The position numbers were made by a program, and so were the translations under genes. A stretch of DNA of 7,337 nucleotides from Actinomycetota bacterium (GTDB lineage: Bacteria; Actinomycetota; Actinomycetes; Nanopelagicales; Nanopelagicaceae). The notes beneath the pieces are model-generated. The model did not search any database and was not told the DNA's origin. It worked only from the letters and a program-made list of their open reading frames with translations. Positions 1 to 5,777 of the stretch are shown here, one piece after another (the stretch's first letter is position 1; the number at the start of each line of letters is the position of its first letter). The stretch is taken from assembly GCA_010032085.1 (NCBI GenBank), contig RGYL01000038.1, forward strand, positions 1 to 7,337, given 5' to 3'.

Positions 1-398
1 CGGTAATGATTCATCGCGCCCTCTTTGGCTCTATTGAAAGATTCTTTGGGGTATTAACAGAGCATTACGCCGGCGCTTTCCCTCCGTGGCTCGCACCGGT
101 TCAAGTAAGAGGTATTCCAGTTGCTGAGGCCTTTGCTCCTTATCTTGGAGAGGTTATTGCCGAAATGAAGCGCGCCGGCATCCGAGCCGAACTGGATAAC
201 TCCGATGATCGGATGCAGAAAAAGATTCGCAATGCCCAGGCCGAAAAGGTTCCATTTATGATGATTGCTGGCGAGGAAGATCAGAAAGCAAATGCCGTCT
301 CATTTAGATTTAGAAATGGGGATCAGAAAAACGGCGTTCCCATAAAGGATGCGATTGCACTGGTTCTTAAATCGGTGCAAGAGAGAACCCAGGTCTAG
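1..398 (+). CDS. thrS: Threonyl-tRNA synthetase, C-terminal fragment (5' end outside window)
   Basis: This is the tail of a class II aminoacyl-tRNA synthetase that charges tRNA-Thr with threonine in the cytoplasm. The reading frame is open to the left edge: bases 3-5 read Val directly before the Met codon at 6, so that Met is internal. About 131 codons remain of a protein that is usually more than 600 residues long. The first residues carry class II motif 3 (GSIERFFG, about bases 27-50), followed by [16 protein letters not shown], the highly conserved junction into the anticodon-binding domain. The rest ([20 protein letters not shown], then [13 protein letters not shown]) matches the alpha/beta anticodon-binding fold of ThrRS. 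It ends in TAG, 7 bases before the HIT gene. This thrS-HIT linkage is also found in mycobacteria. Identity is very secure; regulation cannot be judged because the 5' end is missing. Confidence 0.97.
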   Translation, partial: VMIHRALFGSIERFFGVLTEHYAGAFPPWLAPVQVRGIPVAEAFAPYLGEVIAEMKRAGIRAELDNSDDRMQKKIRNAQAEKVPFMMIAGEEDQKANAVSFRFRNGDQKNGVPIKDAIALVLKSVQERTQV

Positions 399-405
399 CA
401 AGGCA

Positions 406-951
406 ATGAATGAGATCGATGGCGTTGGTGTTCCAGATCGATGGCAGAGGCTCTGGGCGCCACATCGGATGGCTTATCTTTCCGGCGAGAATCGACCACT
501 AAAGGGAAATGATGTGGACTGTCCCTTTTGCGAGATTCCAAAGGGAGATGACGAAACTTCACTAATCATCTATCGCGGCGAACTTGCATACGTCGTGCTC
601 AATCTCTACCCATATAACCCAGGACATTTACTTATCTGCACTTTTCGACATGTTGCAGATCTCACCGATATTACGAGCGAAGAACGGAAAGAGATTTTTG
701 ATTTGAGTACTGATGCTATGAAGGTATTGCGAAAAGTATCTAAACCTGCAGGATTCAATTTAGGCATGAACCAAGGCGCAATATCAGGAGCTGGAGTTGC
801 CGAGCATATTCATCAACATGTAATTCCAAGATGGAGCGGTGATGCCAACTTTATGCCCTTGATTGGCCAAACAAAAGTTCTACCCAAATTATTAAGTGAA
901 ACCAGAAGCGAATTAGCTAGCGCTTGGCGAGAACTTCCAAAATCGAATTAA
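406..951 (+). CDS. HIT-family protein, probable AP4A phosphorylase/hydrolase
   Basis: This 181-residue histidine-triad protein probably cleaves diadenosine polyphosphates such as Ap4A; the mycobacterial protein at the same locus (Rv2613c) is an Ap4A phosphorylase. The signature HIHQHV lies at residues 134-139, with His136 the expected nucleophile, followed by PRWSGDANFMPLIG. NLYPYNPGHLLI (about 66-77) is the conserved HIT substrate-binding strand, and a CPFC pair (Cys39, Cys42) with downstream histidines suggests the structural zinc site common in this subfamily. The N-terminal WQRLWAPHRMAYL block is typical of actinobacterial members and supports the ATG at 406. A more upstream ATG at 349 would overlap thrS by 50 bases. 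An AAGG lies only 2 bases before the ATG, too close to be a good ribosome-binding site, so coupling to thrS translation is likely. Its last 35 bases overlap the end of the opposite-strand gene. Confidence 0.92.
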   Translation: MNEIDGVGVPDRWQRLWAPHRMAYLSGENRPLKGNDVDCPFCEIPKGDDETSLIIYRGELAYVVLNLYPYNPGHLLICTFRHVADLTDITSEERKEIFDLSTDAMKVLRKVSKPAGFNLGMNQGAISGAGVAEHIHQHVIPRWSGDANFMPLIGQTKVLPKLLSETRSELASAWRELPKSN

Positions 952-1540
952 GCTCGGCTATACCAAACTTTTTCTCTATTCCTACCGGAAGTGCTATCGC
1001 AAAAATTCCTTGTTGAAATCCATCTTCACCGAGGTCGCTATAAAGTTGCAGGTACTCCTCTTGAAAATCAGCAACGATGTCTACTAACTCAGATTCAGCG
1101 GAATAACGTCGGGCTAGGGCGCCCGAATAGTCGTGCACCAGATTATCTTCCAATGAGATTAATGCTGTTGGCTGTCCGAGATCGTCATGCAAGACTAGAA
1201 ATGGCGTGGCGAATTGTTCAAGTACCCTATTTCCAATCAAGACGATGTCATCAAAATCGCTCTCAGCAAACTCCAAACCTTGCACCAGCAATAAACGTGG
1301 AAATTGCCGTTCGGCATAACTTTGCCAAACGTCGACCATCGCAGGGGAAATGCCAGTTCGCGCATCTACCAACATTAGAAATATTTCAAAATCAGTTTCT
1401 AAGTCTTTAGTTACCTTCGAATTCTTATCCAGCGATAGGAGAGTTAGAGCGTCTGTAATCCCTTGAGCGGCCTGCAGGTGCGGGGAGATGGTGGTCGCTT
1501 TATCGAAAGCGAGAAGTAGGCGTATTCTCGGCTCAATCAC
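917..1540 (-). CDS. Degenerate EF-G-like G-domain protein (putative pseudo-GTPase)
   Basis: This 207-residue acidic protein lies opposite to all its neighbours. It resembles domain I of translation factor EF-G in order: a hydrophobic strand then DARTGISPAMVDVWQSYAER (59-78, like the EF-G stretch [20 protein letters not shown]), FPRLLLVQGLEFAESDFDD (80-98, like VPRIVFVNKMDR..GADF), a PFLVLHDD..PTALISLEDNLVHDYS block (113-139, like the G' insert), and EEYLQLY plus a C-terminal IFAIALPVGIEKKFGIAELNSILEVL (161-204, like the [20 protein letters not shown] end). The nucleotide-binding signatures are gone: the P-loop region reads LAFDKATTISP (10-20), no DTPG is present, and the NKxD position reads QGLE. 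The segment before residue 59 is shorter than in EF-G, so the switch regions appear lost. Domains II-V are absent. No membrane segment or signal peptide is seen. The start is GTG at 1540-1538, the first possible start after an in-frame stop. The homology is by-eye; function unknown. A decayed gene is possible, but the frame is intact. Confidence 0.62.
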   Translation of the reverse strand: MIEPRIRLLLAFDKATTISPHLQAAQGITDALTLLSLDKNSKVTKDLETDFEIFLMLVDARTGISPAMVDVWQSYAERQFPRLLLVQGLEFAESDFDDIVLIGNRVLEQFATPFLVLHDDLGQPTALISLEDNLVHDYSGALARRYSAESELVDIVADFQEEYLQLYSDLGEDGFQQGIFAIALPVGIEKKFGIAELNSILEVLAKR

Positions 1541-1546
1541 AAGTAG

Positions 1547-1552
1547 AGCCTA
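1547..1552 (-). promoter_or_regulatory. Candidate -10 element for the opposite-strand EF-G-like gene (leaderless)
   Basis: Read on the minus strand, TAGGCT is followed by six bases and then the GTG start. This TANNNT-N6-start spacing would put transcription initiation on the start codon itself, the arrangement common for leaderless actinobacterial mRNAs. No convincing -35 is visible and the hexamer matches TATAAT at only three positions. A weak AGG ribosome-binding alternative overlaps the same bases. Confidence 0.3.
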
Positions 1553-1556
1553 CGAT
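1551..1556 (+). promoter_or_regulatory. Candidate -10 element for the PIM operon
   Basis: TACGAT (four of six matches to TATAAT) lies seven bases before the ATG at 1564, which is in frame with pgsA. Initiation about seven bases past the element would start the transcript at or next to that ATG. It overlaps the first codon of the longer pgsA reading (ATG 1555), so the two cannot both be used. It also shares its TA step with the opposite-strand candidate. No good -35 is seen. Confidence 0.25.
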
Positions 1557-2154
1557 GTACCCAATGATTCAAAGCCGTTTCAAAGCGCCGGTCACAAGAG
1601 TGATAACCCCGATATGCAGGGGTTTGCTAAGAGTTGGGGTAAGCGCGAACGCACTAACCGTTTTTGGCACGCTCGGTGTGTGTATCTCGGCCCTCTATTT
1701 TTTCGGTAGCGACCAACTATTTCTAGGGACAATCTTCATTTCTTTCTTTGCCCTTAGTGATTTATTCGATGGAACTATGGCTCGACTTTCGAATCAGCAA
1801 GGAACAAAATGGGGCGCACTTTTAGATTCAACTTTAGATCGAATAAGTGATGCAGCAATTGCGATTGGAATCTGGCTCTACTTACGAAATCTCGATTCTG
1901 ACTTTCAATATGTTGCGCTCGCATTTCTTCTTATAGGGGGGCTAATCCCGTATATAAGAGCGCGGGCAGAGAGCCTTGGAATTGAGTGTTCAGTCGGAAT
2001 TGCCGAACGGGCTGAGCGACTAATAATCACTTTGGCTGGAACCGGTCTCACCGGATTGAACGTTCCGTTCGCTTTGGAGATCAGCCTGATGGTTCTAGTA
2101 CTTCTTAGCGTTGTGACAGTAATACAAAGAATGCGAGTCGTTTACCGCTCGTGA
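1555..2154 (+). CDS. pgsA: Phosphatidylinositol phosphate synthase (CDP-alcohol phosphotransferase)
   Basis: This 199-residue integral membrane enzyme should transfer the phosphatidyl group from CDP-diacylglycerol to inositol 1-phosphate, making phosphatidylinositol phosphate, the precursor of PI and PIMs. The family signature is complete at residues 69-95: D69LFDG, A76R77, G87ALLD91, STLD95, giving the four metal-binding aspartates D69, D72, D91 and D95. Nine residues lie between the AR pair and the Gly, one more than the usual seven or eight. Several hydrophobic stretches (about 34-50, 55-68, 97-112, 118-134, 155-190) fit the six-helix fold. The N-terminal ITPICRGLLRVGVSANALT resembles mycobacterial PgsA1. 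PI rather than phosphatidylglycerol synthesis is inferred from the acyltransferase and PimA genes that follow. The start is uncertain between ATG 1555 and ATG 1564; neither has a clear ribosome-binding site. The stop overlaps the next start by 4 bases (GTGA). Confidence 0.9.
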   Translation: MYPMIQSRFKAPVTRVITPICRGLLRVGVSANALTVFGTLGVCISALYFFGSDQLFLGTIFISFFALSDLFDGTMARLSNQQGTKWGALLDSTLDRISDAAIAIGIWLYLRNLDSDFQYVALAFLLIGGLIPYIRARAESLGIECSVGIAERAERLIITLAGTGLTGLNVPFALEISLMVLVLLSVVTVIQRMRVVYRS

Positions 2155-3059
2155 AAGTTGTATCTGATTGGGTTACATATGCAGCGTATAGCGTTCTTTG
2201 GAGATTTCTAAGATTACTTCCGGAACGAAGCGCATACAAATTTTTCAATTTTCTAGCCGCCCGCGCATACAAAAGAAATGGCAAGCGAGTGCAACGCCTT
2301 CGAAGTAACTATGAAGCAGTGGGAGTCGGGAAAAGCAAGAGTGAAATCGAAGCGCTCGTAAAGGCTGGCTTACAGAGCTCGATGCGATATTGGTGCGACA
2401 CTTTTAGAATCGGGGATTGGAACGTAGATCGATATTCGACCACGGTTTCAACGGAGAATGAACATCTGCTTTTTGATGGAGCATCGAGCGGACGAGGGGT
2501 GATTGTTGCGCTCCCGCACGCGGGAAATTGGGATCATGCCGGCCTTTATTTTTGCAGCAAAGGGGTAAAGGTTCACACAGTTGCCGAACATTTAAGGCCG
2601 GAGCGGCTCTTTCGAAAATTTCTTAAGCATCGAGAGTCGATGGGGATGAAAGTTCTTGATCTCGATAAATCCGTTATTGACCAACTCGAAGGATTCCTAA
2701 ATCAAGGCTCTCTCGTAGCTTTAGTCGCAGATAGAGATCTTTCGCGTTCTGGAATCGATGTGAATTTCTTCAATCGCAAAGCAAGAATGCCCGCAGGTCC
2801 AGCACTTCTTGCACTTAGAACGAAAGCTGACTTAATCACAGCTTTCGTTTCATTTACTGACAGCGGAATTCATATCAAATTTAAAGGACCATTTAGGGTC
2901 AATCGGGATGCCGAATTGAAAATTGAAGTGGAGCGCGTCACCCAGGCGTTAGCGAACGCCTTTGCAGAAGACATCTCTGCCGATCCGGCATCTTGGCATA
3001 TGCAACAGCGAATATTTATAGATGATGCTGATTTCATTGAGCGGGGTAATAATCTGTGA
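2151..3059 (+). CDS. Phosphatidylinositol mannoside acyltransferase (PatA-like)
   Basis: This 302-residue enzyme belongs to the HtrB/LpxL-type lysophospholipid acyltransferase family. In this context it most likely transfers a fatty acyl chain from acyl-CoA to the mannose of PIM1/PIM2 at the cytoplasmic membrane surface, like mycobacterial PatA (Rv2611c). The catalytic HX4D motif is present as H123AGNWD128 in LPHAGNWDHAG. Downstream EHLRPERLFRKFLKHRESMG (147-165), VADRDLSRSGIDVNFF (192-207) and ARMPAGPALLALRT (211-224) are the typical acceptor and acyl-binding blocks of this family. A basic-hydrophobic N-terminus (residues 7-40) may hold it at the membrane; there is no signal peptide. The GTG start shares four bases with the pgsA stop, so translation is probably coupled. 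The C-terminal DISADPASWHMQQRIF is also characteristic. Family is secure; the exact acceptor is inferred from neighbours. Confidence 0.9.
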   Translation: MKVVSDWVTYAAYSVLWRFLRLLPERSAYKFFNFLAARAYKRNGKRVQRLRSNYEAVGVGKSKSEIEALVKAGLQSSMRYWCDTFRIGDWNVDRYSTTVSTENEHLLFDGASSGRGVIVALPHAGNWDHAGLYFCSKGVKVHTVAEHLRPERLFRKFLKHRESMGMKVLDLDKSVIDQLEGFLNQGSLVALVADRDLSRSGIDVNFFNRKARMPAGPALLALRTKADLITAFVSFTDSGIHIKFKGPFRVNRDAELKIEVERVTQALANAFAEDISADPASWHMQQRIFIDDADFIERGNNL

Positions 3060-4225
3060 AAATTGGAATGGTATCGCCGTATGCCTGGGATGTACCCGGT
3101 GGTGTCCAGGCGCATATAAAAGATTTAGCGCGCTATTTTCAAAATCAAGGACATGAAATCTCAGTTCTTGCACCTGCTTTAGATGAAAAAGATGTCAAAG
3201 AAGATTTTGTTGTGGTCGCAGGTCGACCGGTAGCAATTCCATATAACGGCGCAGTCGCGCGAGTTTTATTTGGCCCCGTGGCAGCAACCCGAGTTCGACA
3301 ATGGATCCATAAGAGTGATTTTGATGTCATGCATCTACATGAACCGGCAATTCCTTCACTCTCATTACTCGCGTGTTCAATTGCAGAAGGTCCCATGGTG
3401 GGGACGTTTCACGTCGCTGCACCGAAGCAAAAAGTTGCATTTGCGATTGCCCCTTTACTTGAACCTGTTATTGAAAAATTACGAGCGCGAATCGCAGTAA
3501 GTGAAGTGGCTCGAGAAACCTTAACTATTCATCTGGATACCGATGCCGTGGTTATCCCAAATGGAATTGCCGTAGATTCATTCGCTTCAGCTCAACCCCG
3601 CGAAGAATGGCAAAGAGAGTTAACTATTGGATTCCTGGGTCGCTTCGATGAACCCCGCAAAGGCCTTGATCTGCTGTTAAAGGCCCTGCCCATGATCGTA
3701 AAGTCGGTTCCTAACGCGAGAATTCTTATCGCGGGGCCCGGAGAGGGTCTTGAACTTATGCAATCGGTCCCACCGAGCTTGCGTAGCAAAGTAAGTTTTT
3801 TAGGACGTCTAAGCGAACTTGAGAAAGCGAGCTTCTTACGTTCAATAGATATTTATGTCGCTCCTAATACCGGAGGAGAATCGTTCGGAATAATTCTGGC
3901 TGAGGCGATGGCTTCGGGAGCCGCAATTGTCGCAAGCGACTTGCCAGCCTTTGAAAGCGTTCTAGGAGGTGGGAGATACGGCCTCACCTTCAAAAATGAG
4001 GATTCATCTGATCTTGCCAGACAGATCATCAATCTATCTAACAATCCATCCAATCGTGCGCAATTACAGCAACGAGCTAGAGAGGGCGCTAAGAGATTTG
4101 ACTGGAGCGAGGTGGGGCCGGAAGTTATGAATGTCTATGAAATTGCTCGAGGCGTAACTGAAAAAGTAAGTGTTGGAAATGAACCACGCTCCTGGCTCAG
4201 ATTCCTAGGTAGAGAGGATGACTAA
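3056..4225 (+). CDS. pimA: GDP-mannose-dependent phosphatidylinositol mannosyltransferase PimA
   Basis: This 389-residue GT-B fold glycosyltransferase (family GT4) should add the first alpha-mannose from GDP-mannose to the 2-position of phosphatidylinositol, forming PIM1 on the cytoplasmic face of the membrane. The N-terminal MVSPYAWDVPGGVQAHI (5-21) contains the glycine-rich acceptor and phosphate loop (G15, G16). HLHEP (93-97) and GTFH119 are conserved in PimA. The C-terminal Rossmann domain has GFLGR196FDEPRK202G, where the Arg and Lys match the GDP-mannose phosphate-binding pair, and the EX7E motif E275SFGIILAE283. Length is close to mycobacterial PimA. The GTG start overlaps the acyltransferase stop by four bases (GTGA), with a GGGG about nine bases upstream as a weak ribosome-binding site. 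The tail past 370 is variable. The match of motifs and gene order makes the PimA call strong. Confidence 0.93.
   Translation: MKIGMVSPYAWDVPGGVQAHIKDLARYFQNQGHEISVLAPALDEKDVKEDFVVVAGRPVAIPYNGAVARVLFGPVAATRVRQWIHKSDFDVMHLHEPAIPSLSLLACSIAEGPMVGTFHVAAPKQKVAFAIAPLLEPVIEKLRARIAVSEVARETLTIHLDTDAVVIPNGIAVDSFASAQPREEWQRELTIGFLGRFDEPRKGLDLLLKALPMIVKSVPNARILIAGPGEGLELMQSVPPSLRSKVSFLGRLSELEKASFLRSIDIYVAPNTGGESFGIILAEAMASGAAIVASDLPAFESVLGGGRYGLTFKNEDSSDLARQIINLSNNPSNRAQLQQRAREGAKRFDWSEVGPEVMNVYEIARGVTEKVSVGNEPRSWLRFLGREDD
4211..4217 (+). promoter_or_regulatory. Ribosome-binding site of the LemA-like gene
   Basis: AGAGAGG lies eight bases before the ATG at 4226, inside the last codons of pimA. It is one of the clearest Shine-Dalgarno sequences in the window and decides the start of the following gene, which abuts the pimA stop with no gap. 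Confidence 0.65.
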
Positions 4226-4723
4226 ATGAATTATTTCGCGCTCTCGTTGATTTTGGCTCTCCTATTTATCTGGTATCTGACTTTTTCGGCGAATCGACTA
4301 GATCGTCTCCACCATCGAGTTGAGACATCTTGGGCTAATTTGGATTCGATTCTGCAACGAAGAGCAGCGCTGGCTCAAGAAATCGCACACTTTCGTGAGA
4401 TTGATCCAGCTACAAATTTGATTCTCACCGCCGCTGCGCACCAAGCGCGCGAGGCAGAGATTTCCGATCGAAGTGAAGCTGAGAGTGGACTTTCTGAAGC
4501 GTTGAAATTGTTGCGCGATGAGAGTGATATCCCGCATATTTATCCGGAGGCGTTCAAGGAACTTGATGTCATCACAGATCGATTGCGGACATCTATCTCG
4601 ATACATCAAGAGGCAGTTCGGGCAACTCTCAACCGACGCGCGAAGCTCATTTATCGCGTATTCCGCCTCGCTGGCCGGGCGCCTCTTCCAGTCACTTACC
4701 CCTTTGAGGACGATGTTCTATAG
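4226..4723 (+). CDS. Membrane-anchored LemA-like helical protein
   Basis: This 165-residue protein has one N-terminal membrane helix (about 3-20) followed by basic residues (NRLDRLHHR, 23-31), which suggests that the rest faces the cytoplasm. The soluble part is predominantly helical and follows the LemA pattern: NRLDRLHHRVETSWANLDSI (23-42, compare the LemA N..V..AW..ID..L), QRRAALAQEIAHF, an ESGLSEALKLL stretch (86-96), a short break at IYPEAF (105-110), then a long helix FKELDVITDRLRTSISIHQEA and a basic C-terminal helix. In mycobacteria the gene after pimA (Rv2609c) is a longer Nudix-containing protein; no Nudix box is visible here. I recall its relatives having a similar N-terminal region, so this may be that region alone. 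The molecular role is unknown. Its end overlaps the lipoprotein gene by 11 bases, so it is probably co-expressed with both neighbours. Confidence 0.75.
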   Translation: MNYFALSLILALLFIWYLTFSANRLDRLHHRVETSWANLDSILQRRAALAQEIAHFREIDPATNLILTAAAHQAREAEISDRSEAESGLSEALKLLRDESDIPHIYPEAFKELDVITDRLRTSISIHQEAVRATLNRRAKLIYRVFRLAGRAPLPVTYPFEDDVL

Positions 4724-5711
4724 CCGGAAATTCGTGGTTTCACTTTTGGCCACGTTAGTGCTGCTCCTAACTTCTTGTGCAAATCTTGAGTCACCCTTTG
4801 GCAGGAGCGCACCAGAACCTGAGAGGAACATTCTTACTGGTGAGGTTGGCGGTAACGGAAAAGTCATTGCCGTTAAATTTGATGATACAACTTATGCGCA
4901 TCCACAAGAGGGTGTTGAATCTGCTGATGTAGTTTTCATTACCCAGGTTGAAGCCGGTCTTACCCGTTTGATGGGAATCTATAGCTCAACCTATCCAGAA
5001 ATTCTTGGTCCAGTCCGTTCCGCTCGAATTTCAGATATAGATATCTTGGCGCAATTTGGCAGAGTTGGTTTTGTTTACAGTGGCGCACAGAGCAAATTAC
5101 GACCCGTGCTGGCGCAATCCGAACTCGTGAATCTAAGCGCCGAACGCAATCCACCAACAATCTATTTCAATGATTCAACTCGAAACGCGCCATACGCCAT
5201 GATGGTTCGACTGCCACTACTCTTAGAAAAATCAGATGAAGTGGCGCAAGTTAAAAGCGTTGGCTGGGAACATGGAGAAATTTCCCAATTTGCACTTCCG
5301 GTGACCGGAGCAAGAGTGAGTTGGCCCAACGCTTCATACGAGTTGATTTGGAATCAAGAGAAGGAGAAGTTCAATTTAAACTTTGATGGGCGCCCCAATT
5401 TGGCACAATCAGGAGAGCATCTCGGATCAAACATGATGCTGGTCCAATTAGTGAAAATCGCGCCTTCCGAATACGGGGATAAGTTTGGCGGGGTTACGCC
5501 GAAGAGCGATGTGGTCGGAACCGGTGATGCATTTTTATTCCGGGACGGAACTGTTACAAAAATTCGTTGGAGCAGAACGAGTCCAACCGCACCCACAACT
5601 TGGTTACTAGAAAACGGCGAGGTAGCGAAATTCGCGACTGGCCAGACCTGGATTTTTCTAACTGATAAGGCCCCGGAGATCTCCTTTAGTAAGCCAACTC
5701 CCGCGCCGTAA
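4713..5711 (+). CDS. DUF3048 (YerB-like) lipoprotein
   Basis: This 332-residue protein is probably exported and lipid-anchored. MFYSRK is followed by a hydrophobic stretch (7-19) and a lipobox LTSC with the acceptor Cys22, so the start at 4713 gives a proper lipoprotein signal; a reading from further upstream would bury it. The mature part matches DUF3048: VIAVKFDD (51-58), ADVVFITQVEAGLTRLMGIY (71-90), the signature GPVRSARISDIDIL (99-112), and DSTRNAPYAMM (154-164). The DUF3048 C-terminal half follows, including DAFLFRDGTVTKIRWSR (272-288) and FATGQTWIFL (307-316). It ends in a short proline-rich tail. Family function is not established; B. subtilis YerB is a lipoprotein of unknown role. 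GAGG lies only three bases before the ATG. The first 11 bases overlap the LemA-like gene. Placement between PIM and PLP genes hints at envelope function, but this is only inference. Confidence 0.88.
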   Translation: MFYSRKFVVSLLATLVLLLTSCANLESPFGRSAPEPERNILTGEVGGNGKVIAVKFDDTTYAHPQEGVESADVVFITQVEAGLTRLMGIYSSTYPEILGPVRSARISDIDILAQFGRVGFVYSGAQSKLRPVLAQSELVNLSAERNPPTIYFNDSTRNAPYAMMVRLPLLLEKSDEVAQVKSVGWEHGEISQFALPVTGARVSWPNASYELIWNQEKEKFNLNFDGRPNLAQSGEHLGSNMMLVQLVKIAPSEYGDKFGGVTPKSDVVGTGDAFLFRDGTVTKIRWSRTSPTAPTTWLLENGEVAKFATGQTWIFLTDKAPEISFSKPTPAP

Positions 5712-5739
5712 GAATGGCTAATTCCCTTCTTTCCCCCCT

Positions 5740-5762
5740 GAAATCGCCGAATTTCTCTTTTT
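5740..5762 (+). terminator. Weak candidate terminator after the lipoprotein gene
   Basis: A five-base stem GAAAT (5740-5744) pairs with ATTTC (5751-5755) around a six-base loop, followed by TCTTTTT. The stem is AT-rich and short, so it would be a poor intrinsic terminator. It is nonetheless the only hairpin with a T-run that I found, and it sits where the PIM/lipoprotein operon should end. Confidence 0.3.
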
Positions 5763-5765
5763 AAG

Positions 5766-5771
5766 TAGAAT
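5766..5771 (+). promoter_or_regulatory. -10 element of a likely leaderless pdxS promoter
   Basis: TAGAAT matches TATAAT at five of six positions and ends six bases before the pdxS ATG. Initiation seven bases past the last T would fall on the A of that ATG, giving an mRNA without a 5' leader. The absence of any purine-rich ribosome-binding site before pdxS agrees with this. No good -35 is seen at a 16-18 base spacing; CTGAAA at 5738-5743 is too far away (22 bases). Confidence 0.5.
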
Positions 5772-5777
5772 CGCGCC

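Noticed and set aside
349..405. N-terminal extension of the HIT gene to ATG 349
   Set aside because: It lies wholly within or just past thrS, reads as basic unpatterned sequence, and the family N-terminus (WQRLWAPHRMAYL) fits the ATG at 406.
900..1010. Bidirectional terminator between the convergent HIT and EF-G-like genes
   Set aside because: The only hairpins found there are four- to five-base stems with long loops and no adjacent T-run in a useful position.
991..1410. Plus-strand open frame of 139 codons opposite the EF-G-like gene
   Set aside because: Its translation is rich in Arg, Gln and His with no domain-like pattern. The minus-strand frame is longer, acidic and matches a known fold, so this is its shadow.
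1488..1709. Plus-strand open frame of 73 codons over the start of pgsA
   Set aside because: It overlaps pgsA in another frame and the opposite-strand gene, with no supporting motif.
4518..4712. N-terminal extension of the DUF3048 gene to an upstream ATG
   Set aside because: It would overlap the LemA-like gene by about 200 bases and place a basic, low-complexity stretch before a clear lipoprotein signal peptide.
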